A stretch of DNA of 64,000 nt. Origin: Rhizopus sp. PT2906 (lineage: Eukaryota > Mucoromycota > Mucoromycetes > Mucorales > Rhizopodaceae). The translations under genes were made by a program, and so were the position numbers. The notes beneath the pieces are model-generated. The model was given only the letters and a program-made list of their open reading frames with translations. It ran no database searches and was not told the origin of the DNA. The stretch covers positions 1 to 64,000 of the forward strand of contig JAMYHX010000071.1 of NCBI GenBank assembly GCA_025529335.1, given 5' to 3'. This document shows, one piece after another, positions 49,101-60,633 of this stretch (the stretch's first letter is position 1; each line of letters begins with the position of its first letter).

Positions 49101-52100
49101 AGGACGCGATAGCATCCAACGACCCAGCCTCTGTCAAATACTCCAAGTATCTTGTCTTGTCTGACCTTTGTCATCGCATCTTGAATGCAAGACTGAACAT
49201 TGGATCTTCTCTTCCTAGATCCATAAACGCTGAATCCTCTAATAATGAATTGAGTAAAGAAGATGCTGCTATGAGTAATTCAAGAATCATGTTGGACAAA
49301 AACTTTGTCGCTGTCTTAACATCTGCAGTGAATGATGTTGACGTCAGCTATCCTCATTCCAAGACCATACTCAATGCTATGCTGAGACCTTTAGAGCTCC
49401 TGACAAGATTAGCTATCAATGCAGATGATACTGAGGATGCTAGTGGTGACTCTAACAAGGACGATGCGGACAGAATGGATACTGCCGAAGAGAGCTTACA
49501 ATTACCAGCGAGCCAAGGTGATGAAAACGAAGGTGCTCCTGATCTTTATAGAAATTCTGCTTTGGGCATGTATGGTAATGTAATGGAAGAAGAAGAGTAC
49601 GGTAGTGAAGATTATAGTGACGTGTTTGGTTCTTCGGTCGAAGAAGAAGAAGAGTAAGTAGATGCACATTGAAGACGATGGATAAACTCATGTTATTTCT
49701 CTAGGTTTGATGAAGAAAGTGAAAGTGATCTTTCAGACATGAGTGAGGGCGAAGATGAAGGTGATGGCGATGAAGAAATGGAGGCGATCATTCATGGCTA
49801 CGATGAGGATGAGATGGATGAAGATGATGACTCTGATGACATTGATGCAGAAGCTGAATTGATTGATGACGAGGACGAAGACGATGGAAATCGTGAGATG
49901 ACTTGGCACTTGGAGGATATTGAAGAAGACTCGAGTATCATTCGTGGTGGTTCTGTTAATGCTGATGAACGTGAGGATCAGAGCCCTGGTATTCGAGCTG
50001 CTGATATTCCCTATGATGAAGAGGTAAACAAATCATTTTATAAATTTGACCTTCCATTTACGCATGCGCATATGATAGGAAGATGAATTGGATGCTTTAT
50101 CTGATTTTGAAGATGCTTCAGAGAACTTAGATGCTGAATCTGAAGCAGATCTTATTTCTGACGGCATGGTTCTCGATGCTGATGATCTTGATCCTCCATT
50201 CCTTAATACTGAAGAGAATGATGAGTTTGAAGAAGGTGATGAATATGGTGGTGCCCCACGTACGATTATTCCTATCGGATTTAGACGAAGACTACCTAAT
50301 GCTCGCCGTGCCTTGATCGAAGGAGGTAATTTTTTTTTCTAATTGCCAATGTTGATGGTATGCTTACTTTTTTATTCAATAGTTGGAAGAACAATGAGAA
50401 CTCCAGCCAATATCAACGGACAGGAGGATGTCATTACCCATCCCCTTTTGTCCAATAACCCTACCACACAAACCGTAAGTGGCGGTAGTACCTTAAGAGC
50501 TGCCCTTAACGACCCACTTCCTCGAAGAGGTCATGGTACTGGTTTCAGTAACTGGCAGGAATTTGAGGAAATGATCGGAGGTAATGCTATACGCATGCTT
50601 GAATCTTTATTAACGAATGTTCCTTCTGGAAATCAAGGCAGTCACGTCCGAGTAGACGTTTCGAATGGTCCAGGAGGAGTATTCAGATCCTTTGAGTTTG
50701 ATCGTCCACCTAATGCCCAAAACCTTCAGGAAGGAGCTGCCAATGGTCCTTCCAATGACCACATACAAAAAGGAATTGCAATCCTGCAAGATTTCCAGCC
50801 TATGACATCCAATGACCGCTGGAACCAAGAAGCTCGCATGATGTTTGGTAGTAACTTGAGCGAAAAGGCACTAAAAGTAGTCAATTCCATATTGAATATT
50901 CTTGTACCTATCGCAATTGAAGATGGCAAGATTGCACGAGCTGAAGAAGAAAAGAGGCGTCAAGAGCAGCGTCGCAAGGAAGAAGAAGAACGACGTAAAG
51001 CTGAAGAGGAAAAATGGCGCTTGGAAAAAGAAGCACGACAAGCTGCTTTGGAAGCAGCGACTCAACAACAAGAACATAGCGAAGAGGTTCAGGAAGAACA
51101 GGCTGGTGCAAATACTCAAGAAACCGAAGCATCTAGTAGTGCTATGGACGTAACAACTACTGAAGGCGAGCCTGCTGATGCAAACACAGAAGAGCGTACA
51201 ATTGTTGTGGTCCATGGCGAGCCTGTTGATATTTCAGGCACTGGAATTGATGTGGAATTTCTGGAAGCCCTTCCAGATGACTTACGAGAAGAAGTCATTA
51301 ATCAGCAAATTCGCAATCATCCCCAGACCAACTTACAACCAGAAGATGATTCGATTAGTCCTGAATTCCTGGATGCTCTGCCACCAGAAATTCGAGAAGA
51401 AGTTCTGCATCAAGAAGCTATTGAACGGGAAAGACGCGATAGACAAAATCGTCAGACAACACAAGCAGCCGCTGATTCTTCTAACGTGGTCAATATTCCC
51501 TCTTCTTCAGGTAAATTGATAAATATCAAAATTAGAATGTCAACTAAAACTTTGTATTTTAGCTGCTGATGACGCACTTGTCTCTCGCAGACGCTATTCT
51601 TCAGAAAACCAAAATGATGAGCGAACATCATCTAAAAAGAAGGCTAAGCACCGCAGACGTGACGCTGCTGCCCAGTTGATTGATAAGCCTCAGCTTGCTA
51701 CACTAGTGAGACTCCTGTTCATACCTCAAAGTATTTCCAAGTCCCTACTCAATCGATTACTGCTCAATCTGTGTGAAAACAGCAAGACACGAAGTGATCT
51801 TTTATCATACCTTGTATGCGTACTTTATGATGGTAACACGGATCTTGCCTCAGTTGATAATAGCTTTGCTGCACTCTCCACTGGAAAAGCAAGCAAGAAT
51901 CCTCAAAAAACAACCAAAACGTCAGCATCACCAAATGCTGAAAATGTTCCAAACTATGTCATTCAACGCTGTTTGGAAGCATTATCGCATATCATATCTT
52001 GCAATGAGCAATCACTGGCTTACTTTTTAACAGAAAGCGAATCTTTAGCTGGTCTGAAGAGATCTTCAAGCATCAGAAAAGGCAAAAGCAAAGAAAAGGC

Positions 52101-54250
52101 TCCCAATAGTTGGAATAAGTATCCTATACTTGTATTGATGAGCCTGTTAGATAGAGCAGTATTCATCAACAATTCTTCATTAATGGAGCAATTGATGGAG
52201 CTGTTGTCAGTTATGTGCAGACCATTCCCTGTTTTGGTCAAGAAGTATCAAGAAAAGTTAGAAAACAAGCAGAAAGATCCAACCTTGGATGAAAAGTCTA
52301 TGCCTAAACCACCAACTATATTGGACTCTTATTTAAAACTTATAGTGCATGTGCTTACTAACGGCGAATGCTCCAGCAAGACATTCCAATATACTTTGAA
52401 CGCCATATCACATCTCTCTGCTTTAGAAGGAGCTCAACAGACAATTGTGAACGAACTGATTGCAGATGCTAAGAAATCTGGTGCTCAAATACTTAAAGAC
52501 CTTGCTAATCTTGTTGAAGTCCTTGAGAACGCAATGCCTGGTACCGAAATTAGCAGTAATGTACTTGCGCCTTTCTCTGCATCTACCTCTTACCAAGCCA
52601 AGCTATTACGTGTGCTGAAGACAATAGACTATATGTTCTCACGCAAATTGAGCAACAAAGACAAGACTACCAATGAAGAATTGGTGGCTAAAAATGAAAA
52701 GCAGATGTTACAAATCTATGAAGAGCTTGACTTTTTACCTCTTTGGCAGACGCTAGGCAACTGTCTATCTGTTGTTCGTGAAAAGGAAGATCTGATCAAT
52801 GTTGCTACTGTACTCTTACCTTTGATTGAATCCTTTATTATTGTTTCTAAATGCACAGCAGAAAAGGGCCAAGGCAATCATGAATATTCGAATGCTGCAA
52901 CCGCACCAGAAACTGGCTCAACAGATTCCTTCTTCTTTGCATTCACTGAAAAACACAAGAAAGTTCTGAACATTATGGTTCGTAACAATCCTGCACTCAT
53001 GAGTGGATCCTTTGCCTTACTTGTCCGCAACCCCAAGATGTTAGAATTTGACAACAAGCGCAACTACTTCTTCCAGCAATTACACAAACGTACAGGACCT
53101 AGAGAGACCTATCCTCAATTGCAGCTTAATGTGCGCCGACAGTATGTATTTGAAGATTCTTATCACCACTTCCAAATAAGAACAGGCGATGAAATTAAAT
53201 ACGGCAAGTTGGCTGTCAGCTTCTATCATGAAGAAGGTCTGGATGCCGGTGGTCTCACCCGTGAATGGTTTTCTGTTTTAGCAAGACAAATGTTTGACCC
53301 CAACTATGCACTGTTTATCACATCTGCTGCCGACAAGCTAACCTACCAGCCAAATCGCGCATCTGCAGTGAATCCTGATCACTTGAGCTATTTCAAGTTT
53401 GTTGGTCGAGTCATTGGCAAGGCTATTTATGATGGACGTCTTTTGGATGCCTACTTTACGAGATCATTTTACAAACACATTTTGGGTCGACCAGTAGATT
53501 ATAGAGATGTCGAAGCTATTGACCCAGAATACTATAAAAGTCTTGTTTGGATGCTTGAAAATGACATTACAGATATCATCGATTTGACCTTTAGTATTGA
53601 AATTGACTACTTTGGCACCAAAGAAACGATTGATCTCAAGCCTAATGGCAGAAATATTCCAGTAACCGAAGCAAACAAGCATGAATATGTTGCTCTTGTT
53701 ACTGAGCAGAAATTAACGACAGCCATCAAAGACCAGATCAATGCATTCGTTCAAGGCTTCCATGAAATCATTCCAGCTTCGTTGATCCAAATCTTTAATG
53801 AACAGGAACTTGAATTGTTGATTTCAGGTCTACCCGATATTGATATTGACGATTGGAAGAACAACACGATATATGAAGGCTATACAGCAGCCTCTCCTGT
53901 TGTACAATGGTTCTGGCGTGCTGTTCGAAGCTTTGATCAAGAAGAACGTGCTAAATTGCTTCAATTTGCTACAGGTACATCTAAGGTACCTTTAGAAGGT
54001 TTTGCTCATCTTCAAGGTTCAAACGGTATACAAAAGTTCCAAATTCATAAGGACTTTGGCGGTGAAAATAGGCTTCCTTCTGCACATACATGGTAAGTTA
54101 TTACTGCTCTAGATTCAAAGTAATCTGATCTAACACTTTTGATGTAGTTTCAATCAAATAGATCTACCCGAATATGACTCATACGAAAGCTTACGTGCCA
54201 ATCTTTTCAAGGCGATTAGCGAATGCTCAACTGGTTTTGCTTTTGCATAA
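43183..54250 (+). CDS. TOM1: giant HECT-domain E3 ubiquitin ligase, Tom1/HUWE1 family
   Basis: Twelve exons assemble to 3,492 residues, close to yeast Tom1 and shorter than animal HUWE1. The N-terminal armadillo-like region (DUF908/DUF913) is followed by a UBA domain at about residue 1200 (TLVEMGFERRAAEQALTRC). Long acidic tracts come next (EDTDEEEDNEEENM near 47380; a second at 49620–50000). Two ubiquitin-binding motifs are visible (FLEALPDDLREEVI and FLDALPPEIREEVL). The C-terminal HECT domain spans about residues 3135–3492 (GLDAGGLTREWF, NPDHLSYFKFVGRVIGKA). The catalytic cysteine is residue 3459 in HTCFNQIDLPEY; its codon is split by the last intron (54093–54147). The protein ends STGFAFA. 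Tom1 acts in degradation of excess ribosomal proteins, histones and Cdc6 in yeast. The intron at 46308–46364 is 57 nt and has no in-frame stop. Confidence 0.96.
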
Positions 54251-54366
54251 TGACAATATAATATATCTTTATATATTTTTCATAGTGTTAATAATATAAT
54301 AATAAAAAAAGGCTTAAAAACAATGTAAAGAAGAAGAGAGTTGAAGGATGAGTTTAGATTATCGAT

Positions 54367-54979
54367 TTATAACGAATTTTCGTCACGCTTTTTGATCAGC
54401 TCCGTAATGTGTTTACTGAGGTGAAATTGATTCAAGACTTGTGTAGGTAAATATTGAGCACCTTGTACGGTTTTGATACACTAAAAGAGTATAAGTATAT
54501 TACGTAATACAACACTTTATAGCTTACCTTTGGTGAACCACACCAGCAAGAGAAAGGTTGTGCTAGTGGCTTATTAGAATCGATATAAGGAGTATTCATA
54601 GTAACTTACCCATATCCCATTCAGTAGAAGGATAAAAGAAAGTCAATTCATCACCGGGAGCAATATCTTTATTAGCAGTGACAACCATGCGATCGACGTC
54701 CATTATGGCAGAAGGGTCACATGAATGATTCATATAGAGAAGATCACTGTTTAACTCAATGTGTTCATTTTCAGACACTTGAACAGAAGAGTACCGTTTT
54801 TCACCAGGTGTTAATCCCTTGAGCTCAGCAATAACAGAACCCTTTGGAAAAGCACGTTCTGCTACGAGCTTACTCGAAAACTCACCTGGAGTGCCTTGAC
54901 GGACGACTTTAAAATAAGTAGGATGAGATGGCTTATAGCTATTGATATCTTGGTTATATTCAGTTGCTGTGCTTGGCAT
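54367..54979 (-). CDS. small SET-domain protein with post-SET-like cysteines
   Basis: Three exons (54979–54610, 54562–54528, 54480–54367; two 47-nt introns) give 172 residues. The SET fold is recognisable from GSVIAELKG, DLLYMNHSCDPSAIMD (the NHSCxP cofactor motif) and GDELTFFYPSTEW (catalytic-region tyrosine). CWCGSPKCI afterwards resembles a post-SET zinc site. It consists of little more than the SET domain, with no pre-SET or targeting module. A lysine methyltransferase activity is likely, but the substrate (histone or not) cannot be inferred. Confidence 0.85.
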
Positions 54980-55651
54980 ATTGTAAAGAAGAAAGGATGT
55001 GGAAAACAATATGAATTTTATTTAAATAATAGTATAACGGAGTTTTTTTTTTGTGGGGTAAAGAATATGGACACGGCTCCCTTGTTGCCTGTGTGTCAGC
55101 ATTTTTAACAGTTTTTGTACTACACAATACATTGAAAATTACCACGGCCAACATGCAGTTGAAGTGGAGAGACAAGTAATAGGAGAGGGGAAAAGGATAT
55201 AAACCTGAGGGGAGAAGATTCAAATTGTTTAGACAAGATAGTCTCTTTATATAATATAAACCAGAATCAAACAAGCTTTCAGAATATATCTGCTGCTTTT
55301 TTTTTTTAAACTGTATTACAAATATAAAAATGATCGATTTATAAGATAAGCATTTTAACAATCAAGTTGAAAAGTATTTGAAATTACCATTACTTGATAT
55401 AATAAAAAGTAAATAGAATAGTGAATGATCATTTTACAGTGAATGACACTGGCTTTTTACAAGAACAAAAGATTGATTGAGCGATAATAAAAAAGAGTAT
55501 ACATCAAAACTCACTAGTCGTATTCTTCTCTGTCTACTTGAGTACTCATACGTTTTGATTTATATTAAGATGGAATCAATGATAGTAAAAGGGGTGATTC
55601 AAATTTCCTTAAATTTATTTACATTTCCCTGAAACAGTGTAAACACATGGG
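54980..55651. other. intergenic
   Basis: AT-rich spacer between the APSES gene's 3' end and the SET gene's start. No gene recognised. Confidence 0.4.
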
Positions 55652-58052
55652 TTAAGATGTTGATGGCATTGTATAATCAGTATCACTACTTGTATCAGCG
55701 TTAGAAGGCGGCAGAGGAGAATCTTGACTTGGTTGTCTGAAAGAACCTGTGCTTGAAGAGATAGGAATCTCTGTAAACGCTCCTTGTCTTTTGACTTTGT
55801 CCATAAATCCAATCACTCGTGCAAGATCTAGGTCTGGGGGGTCACTCTCAATAGCCAGCGTAAGTGGTTCAACCAAGTCATCTATCTTTTCTATAGGAAG
55901 ATTACAGCAAGCGGCTATCAATCGCTTACACTGCATCTCTTTTTCCGTAAAGTGAGTTTGGATCTCTTCTATCTCCTTTTTCAATGACCCATCATTGATC
56001 CTGTATGCTTCAACAACAGCTCGAAGTCTTCGTACATGTTCTTGCATCTTGTTCTTTTGCTCTTCTTCTGTTGCATCGTCAGATATATCTATGTTTACAT
56101 TAAATAAGGAATCGATATCCTCATTCTCATCAAAGGTATCGATATCATTCCGATTTGGCATCTGTTTTCCCGCCTTTTCCATTGTTTCTTCCAAACGCGC
56201 CCACCCATTTTCAAGCGCAGTTTCTATGTTGCGAGTCTTTTGTTGTGCTTCAGAAAGTTTTTGAGATTGGACTTGACGTTCTTCCAATTCTTTACGTGTT
56301 GATTCCAGCTCTTTCATTACATCATCAAGTTCGCTTTGTATAGAATTTAATTGTTGTTCTTTGCTCACTAGTTGAGCACCGTATTCTTCATCAAGAGCAT
56401 CAACAATTTTTTGTACAGCTACGTTTTATTTTTAAAAAAAAAAACCAGTTAGATCAAGACTGTATATGCTGTCATCTTTGATATTATATTTACTATCAAC
56501 TATTTCTTTGCCTCTTTGACTTGGACCATGCGTCTTTTTAGTGAATGAGAGCATATCTGATGGTCCTGCCTTGTAGCCCTGTGTTTCCTAAACGGTAAAC
56601 CCTCGTAAGATATAACCATGCATTTACATTTAATTGTACTCACCGCTTGCTGACTTTGAAGGGCTGGTGAATCCCCGTCTTCATAGTCTTCTGATGCCAA
56701 TCCAACGTTATTTTCTGTTATTTTGGTAGCGCCTGCTTTCATTAAGAGTTCGAGAATTTCATGACTGTTTAATCTCGCTGCGATTGTAGTAGCTGTATCA
56801 CCCAATGAGTCTTGCATATTAATGATAGATTTATGCTCTTCTTTGCTTGTAATAGTCTTTAAAAGGTAGTCTACATAATAAATTGCAGCATTACTACGCC
56901 CTGAGATACCAGATGTAAGACATGCGTGATGTAGGACGCTTCTTCTTTTGTTATCAGCTGTAGTAATAGAGCCTTTGAGCAGCTCTAAAATTTCAGGAAA
57001 GGTTCTGTTTTCAAAATTATTTGTGACTAGGACACTACGCATGAGTGGTGTTTCACCAGAATAGTTTGCACAAGATATGTTTGCTCCTCTTGCTATAAGC
57101 TGTTCAACCGTCTTCACTCTTGCTAAAGCAGCAGCCCAATGAAGAGCGGTGTTACCAGATTCATCAATGACCATATCAATATTAGAGGGTGATGCGCTGT
57201 TCTGAAGTACGTCTAGCACATGCTCTGGATTATCAGTTAAAAAGATAGACATCAAAATACTGCGACTACGTTCATCTATTGCTGTATCCTCCTTTTGTGT
57301 CGCCATGTCTTCAGTAGTGTTCCGTAGTTCTGCTGGATTAGGCAGAGACGACATTGTATCCGTGTTCGCCTTTGGTTTCTTACGCGCTGGTGACCCTTCT
57401 TCATCTCGAGAGGGTAATGGATGCAATTGTGGCCGAATATGAGGTAGATTCTGGTGCTCTGATGGAAATCGAGGTGATGATTGAGTATGAGAAGGGGTAT
57501 GCTTTGGTTTTTCATTCTCGACTGCTTGAGTGTTACTTGGGGTTTCCAATTTAGGGAGGCTATTATTTAAAGAGGATTGCTGTAAATTGCTTATATTTTC
57601 AGCATTTTGTTTTCTTAAGGCTACGATAGCTTGTTCTTTAGTAGGTAAGGTATCTTGATTGTCGACTATAAGTGTAGAATTCACATCGAATTCAAACAAT
57701 GGTTTTAATAGTTCATAGACGTTGTATCTTTCGGCCAACTCTTTACTTTTTTCAAATGGAATCCTACATGGACTCTTAGATAACAAATATTCGATATGAA
57801 GCGCCCATTCTATGTTTACCATGTTCCCTGATATTTCCCGTATCCACCTTGTATCTTTTCATGCTGGCCAGACAAGACTTCCCTTTCCAAGATTTTGGTT
57901 CTTCTTCCTTTATCAATGTTGGCAACTTTTAAAATCTGAGTTGCGTTCATGTAGGAATCATTTCGTCTACGCATGACAGCAACGCTATTGACAATCATTT
58001 CAAACACTGGCACACCAGAATATGCTGCAGAGTAAATTCTACTAGTATACAT
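55652..58052 (-). CDS. APSES/KilA-N transcription factor with ankyrin repeats (Mbp1/Swi4-type, MBF/SBF)
   Basis: The DNA-binding subunit of the complex that drives G1/S genes in fungi. Four exons (58052–57820, 57763–56644, 56587–56494, 56418–55652) give 737 residues. The APSES domain covers about residues 1–100 (IYSAAYSGVPVFEMIV, RRRNDSYMNATQILKVA, GKYQGTWIPFEKSKELAERY). The first intron was placed to rejoin GTW with IPFEKS as in Mbp1. Ankyrin repeats lie at about 270–440 (GNTALHWAAALARVKTVEQL, ANYSGETPLMRSVLV, LGDTATTIAARLNSHEIL). A coiled coil (SIQSELDDVMKELESTRKEL) and a Swi6-partner-like helical C-terminus follow. Mbp1 and Swi4 cannot be separated here. Confidence 0.93.
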
Positions 58053-58518
58053 TTGTTATTTAAATTCTAAAAGAAAAAAAAGAAAGAAAATGTGTATATA
58101 TTCACGCGTTCACACTGGATTTGAATTCAGTGGACTTATAAATCCACTGGTAATGCCTCCCTTTTTCGCTCTACCGTTGTTGCTTAACCACTTGAGAACA
58201 CTATTTGATTCAGGATATTGTCAATCAAGTTAAAGGAATTCATGGTGCAACCAACCTCTGTCTGCATGTTAACGCCGATCTTACAATATGTTCTCTTTTA
58301 GAATTATGCGACCTTAGCCTGAACTGTATTCTAAAGCATTTCTGATAAACAAAATCCAAGCGATAGATATATTAACCATAAATTCTATCAATGTCATGAG
58401 CGATTTTTACTCTTTATCTTTGGTTGTGATTTATGTAATATTTAGTAAGCTTTATTAATGTATAGATATTTATAACATAAATTATATTCTAAATAGATAT
58501 ATTGTCTATTGCAGAGAC
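58053..58518. other. intergenic
   Basis: AT-rich spacer holding the APSES promoter and the 3' region of the SerB fusion gene. Nothing else recognised. Confidence 0.4.
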
Positions 58519-60633
58519 TTAATGATCGCTACCAAGTTCTTCCATATCTTGTTCAGAGTATCCCAATAATGTCAATACGTATTTTAAACTCTTTTGATTA
58601 ATTCTTGCTCTAGCCTGTTCTTGTACTCGTGGCTTCGCGTTAAATGCTATACCCAGACCAGCCTTGTTTAGCATCCATAAATCGTTGGCACCGTCTCCTA
58701 CGGCAATAACCTGATTCAAAGTAACACCTTCTGCCTGCGCAATAACTTCCAGCAACTCTGCCTTACGAACACCATCAACAATTGGTCCAACAGTTTCACC
58801 TGTCAAAGTGAGTCCATCAGAAGAAACCTTGAGCTAAAACAATCTTAAATGAGCGTATGATAAAGTTTATAAAGAAATGATTCTACCTGATTTGCAAAAG
58901 CATAATCCAGACCTAGCTCAGACTTTACATAATTAGCTAAGGGTAAAAATCCACCTAGTGTGAAGAACAGCATCAATGACATGTCTTGACCAGCATTTAT
59001 AAAAATAGCTTACCACTAATGACTGCCAACTTGAATCCAAGCTTCTTGAGCGCACGACAGAGGAAACGAGCTCCTTCGGTGAAAGTGAGGACTCTCTTGA
59101 TGTCTTCTAGTACCTGCACACTTGTGCCGTTTAAAAGGGCAACTCTACGGCGTAATGATTCTTTAAAGTCAATTTCTCCGTTCATGGCAGCTTCTGTAAT
59201 AGCCTATGATAGTAAAGTCAGAAAGAGATCGTCATATTATTACAAATACATACAGAAACTTGATCTACAACTCCTGCGTGTCTAGCAATCTCGTCAATAA
59301 CTTCTTGGTATATCAAGGTTGAATCCATATCAAAAACGACCAATCTCTTGTTCTTTCTGAAGACATCATCTTGTTGAAAAGCAATATCTGTTCCAAGTCC
59401 AGATGACAGTTCGATCAACTCTGTACGAAGGGCATTCATGTCAATGCCTCTTGGAACACTCAATCTAAAATCTGCACAAGAAAGCTTGTCATTTCCCTTA
59501 TTCAGTCGAATCATTTTTTCTACAGAGATGCGATGTCTTAATAACAGCTGAGTCCATTTGCTTAAGAACACAGAGCTTAATCCATTTTGATTGAGAACTG
59601 TAGCTGCATATTTGATACGTCCTGAGTAGGGTGCTTCTTCAAGTGAAGAAGGTATGTAAACGGGCTGTGGCTCTGATGGTGTCTTTTTCTTCTCCTTCTT
59701 TTCCTTTTGTTCTCTAATAAGAGGTTCCGTGGCTTGAGAATCGGGTATATCGTAGGTTAGAGTAGCATCCCATTTCTTGGCTGCTTCGGATAAATCACGG
59801 AAGATAGCCACATTATCAGATTGCAAAGTGATTAATACACCAAATGTTACATTATGATAGAGACGAGAAAGCATAAAATCCTCTATGTCACAGGGATGTC
59901 GAGCCAAGCAGTCAAGCACGGCACCTACAATATCAGTGCCATGTGGTCCAGACAAAGATACCAGCACCTTTTGATTGGGCCCAACAAACGTAGGAGGTAA
60001 AACTGTGGAGGGGTTCAAATTGTGCTGAGATCTGCTTCGTACCATAGCGGGTGATGTAGCATGAATGTTGTTGACAGCTGCGATATGGACACCAGAGTAT
60101 TGTTCGTTTAACTTGTTCATCAAATCCTTCTTTAGTTGTGTCAATCCTTCAGCCTTGACTAAGGGAAGAGAGGCGACACGTTGCAGATATGGTTCCGATA
60201 AAGATAAACCAGAATGACGATCGTTCTTCTTGAGTATCTTTGTGATGCCTGTGTAGTTGAGAAATACAAATCTTTCGAGCAAGATAATTCTCTTCAAGAG
60301 TTCAGTTGTTGCCTCATAAGAATTTCCAGAGACAGTCTCAGATCCCTCTTTAAGTAAAGACTGTAACTCTGATTCAAAAAAAGCTGTTGATTTCTGTACT
60401 TGTTCGTCCAACTTTTCAATGAATGCCACTTCACACTTTTGCAATTGACCAAGACGGTCAGAGACAAGTTGAGAAAACGAAGCAGGTTGTTCAGTTGATA
60501 TATCCAATTTGATAGTGCTTGAGTAAACATCTGTCTTTAAGAAAGTCTTTAAGGCGTCATAGTCTATACAGCTCTGTGCATATGCTGGTGGTAAGTTTGC
60601 TTTACGCTCTTTCAGATAGTTTCCAAACTTCAT
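58519..60633 (-). CDS. SPX–ACT–phosphoserine phosphatase (SerB) fusion protein
   Basis: Four exons (60633–59254, 59203–59014, 58954–58887, 58833–58519) give 650 residues. The first exon, a single 1,380-nt frame, already spans SPX, ACT and the start of the phosphatase, so the fusion is not a splicing guess. SPX (about 1–165) opens with MKFGNYLKERKANLPPAYA and DYDALKTFL and ends with FVFLNYTGITKILKKNDRHSG, the lysine-rich helix that binds inositol pyrophosphates in known SPX domains. One or two ACT-like modules follow (KVLVSLSGPHGTDIVGAVLD). The SerB HAD domain has VVFDMDSTLI (about 432–441) and AVGDGANDLWML (about 593), plus FKLAVISGGF. SerB makes serine from phosphoserine. SPX control by phosphate status is an inference. 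Confidence 0.93.
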
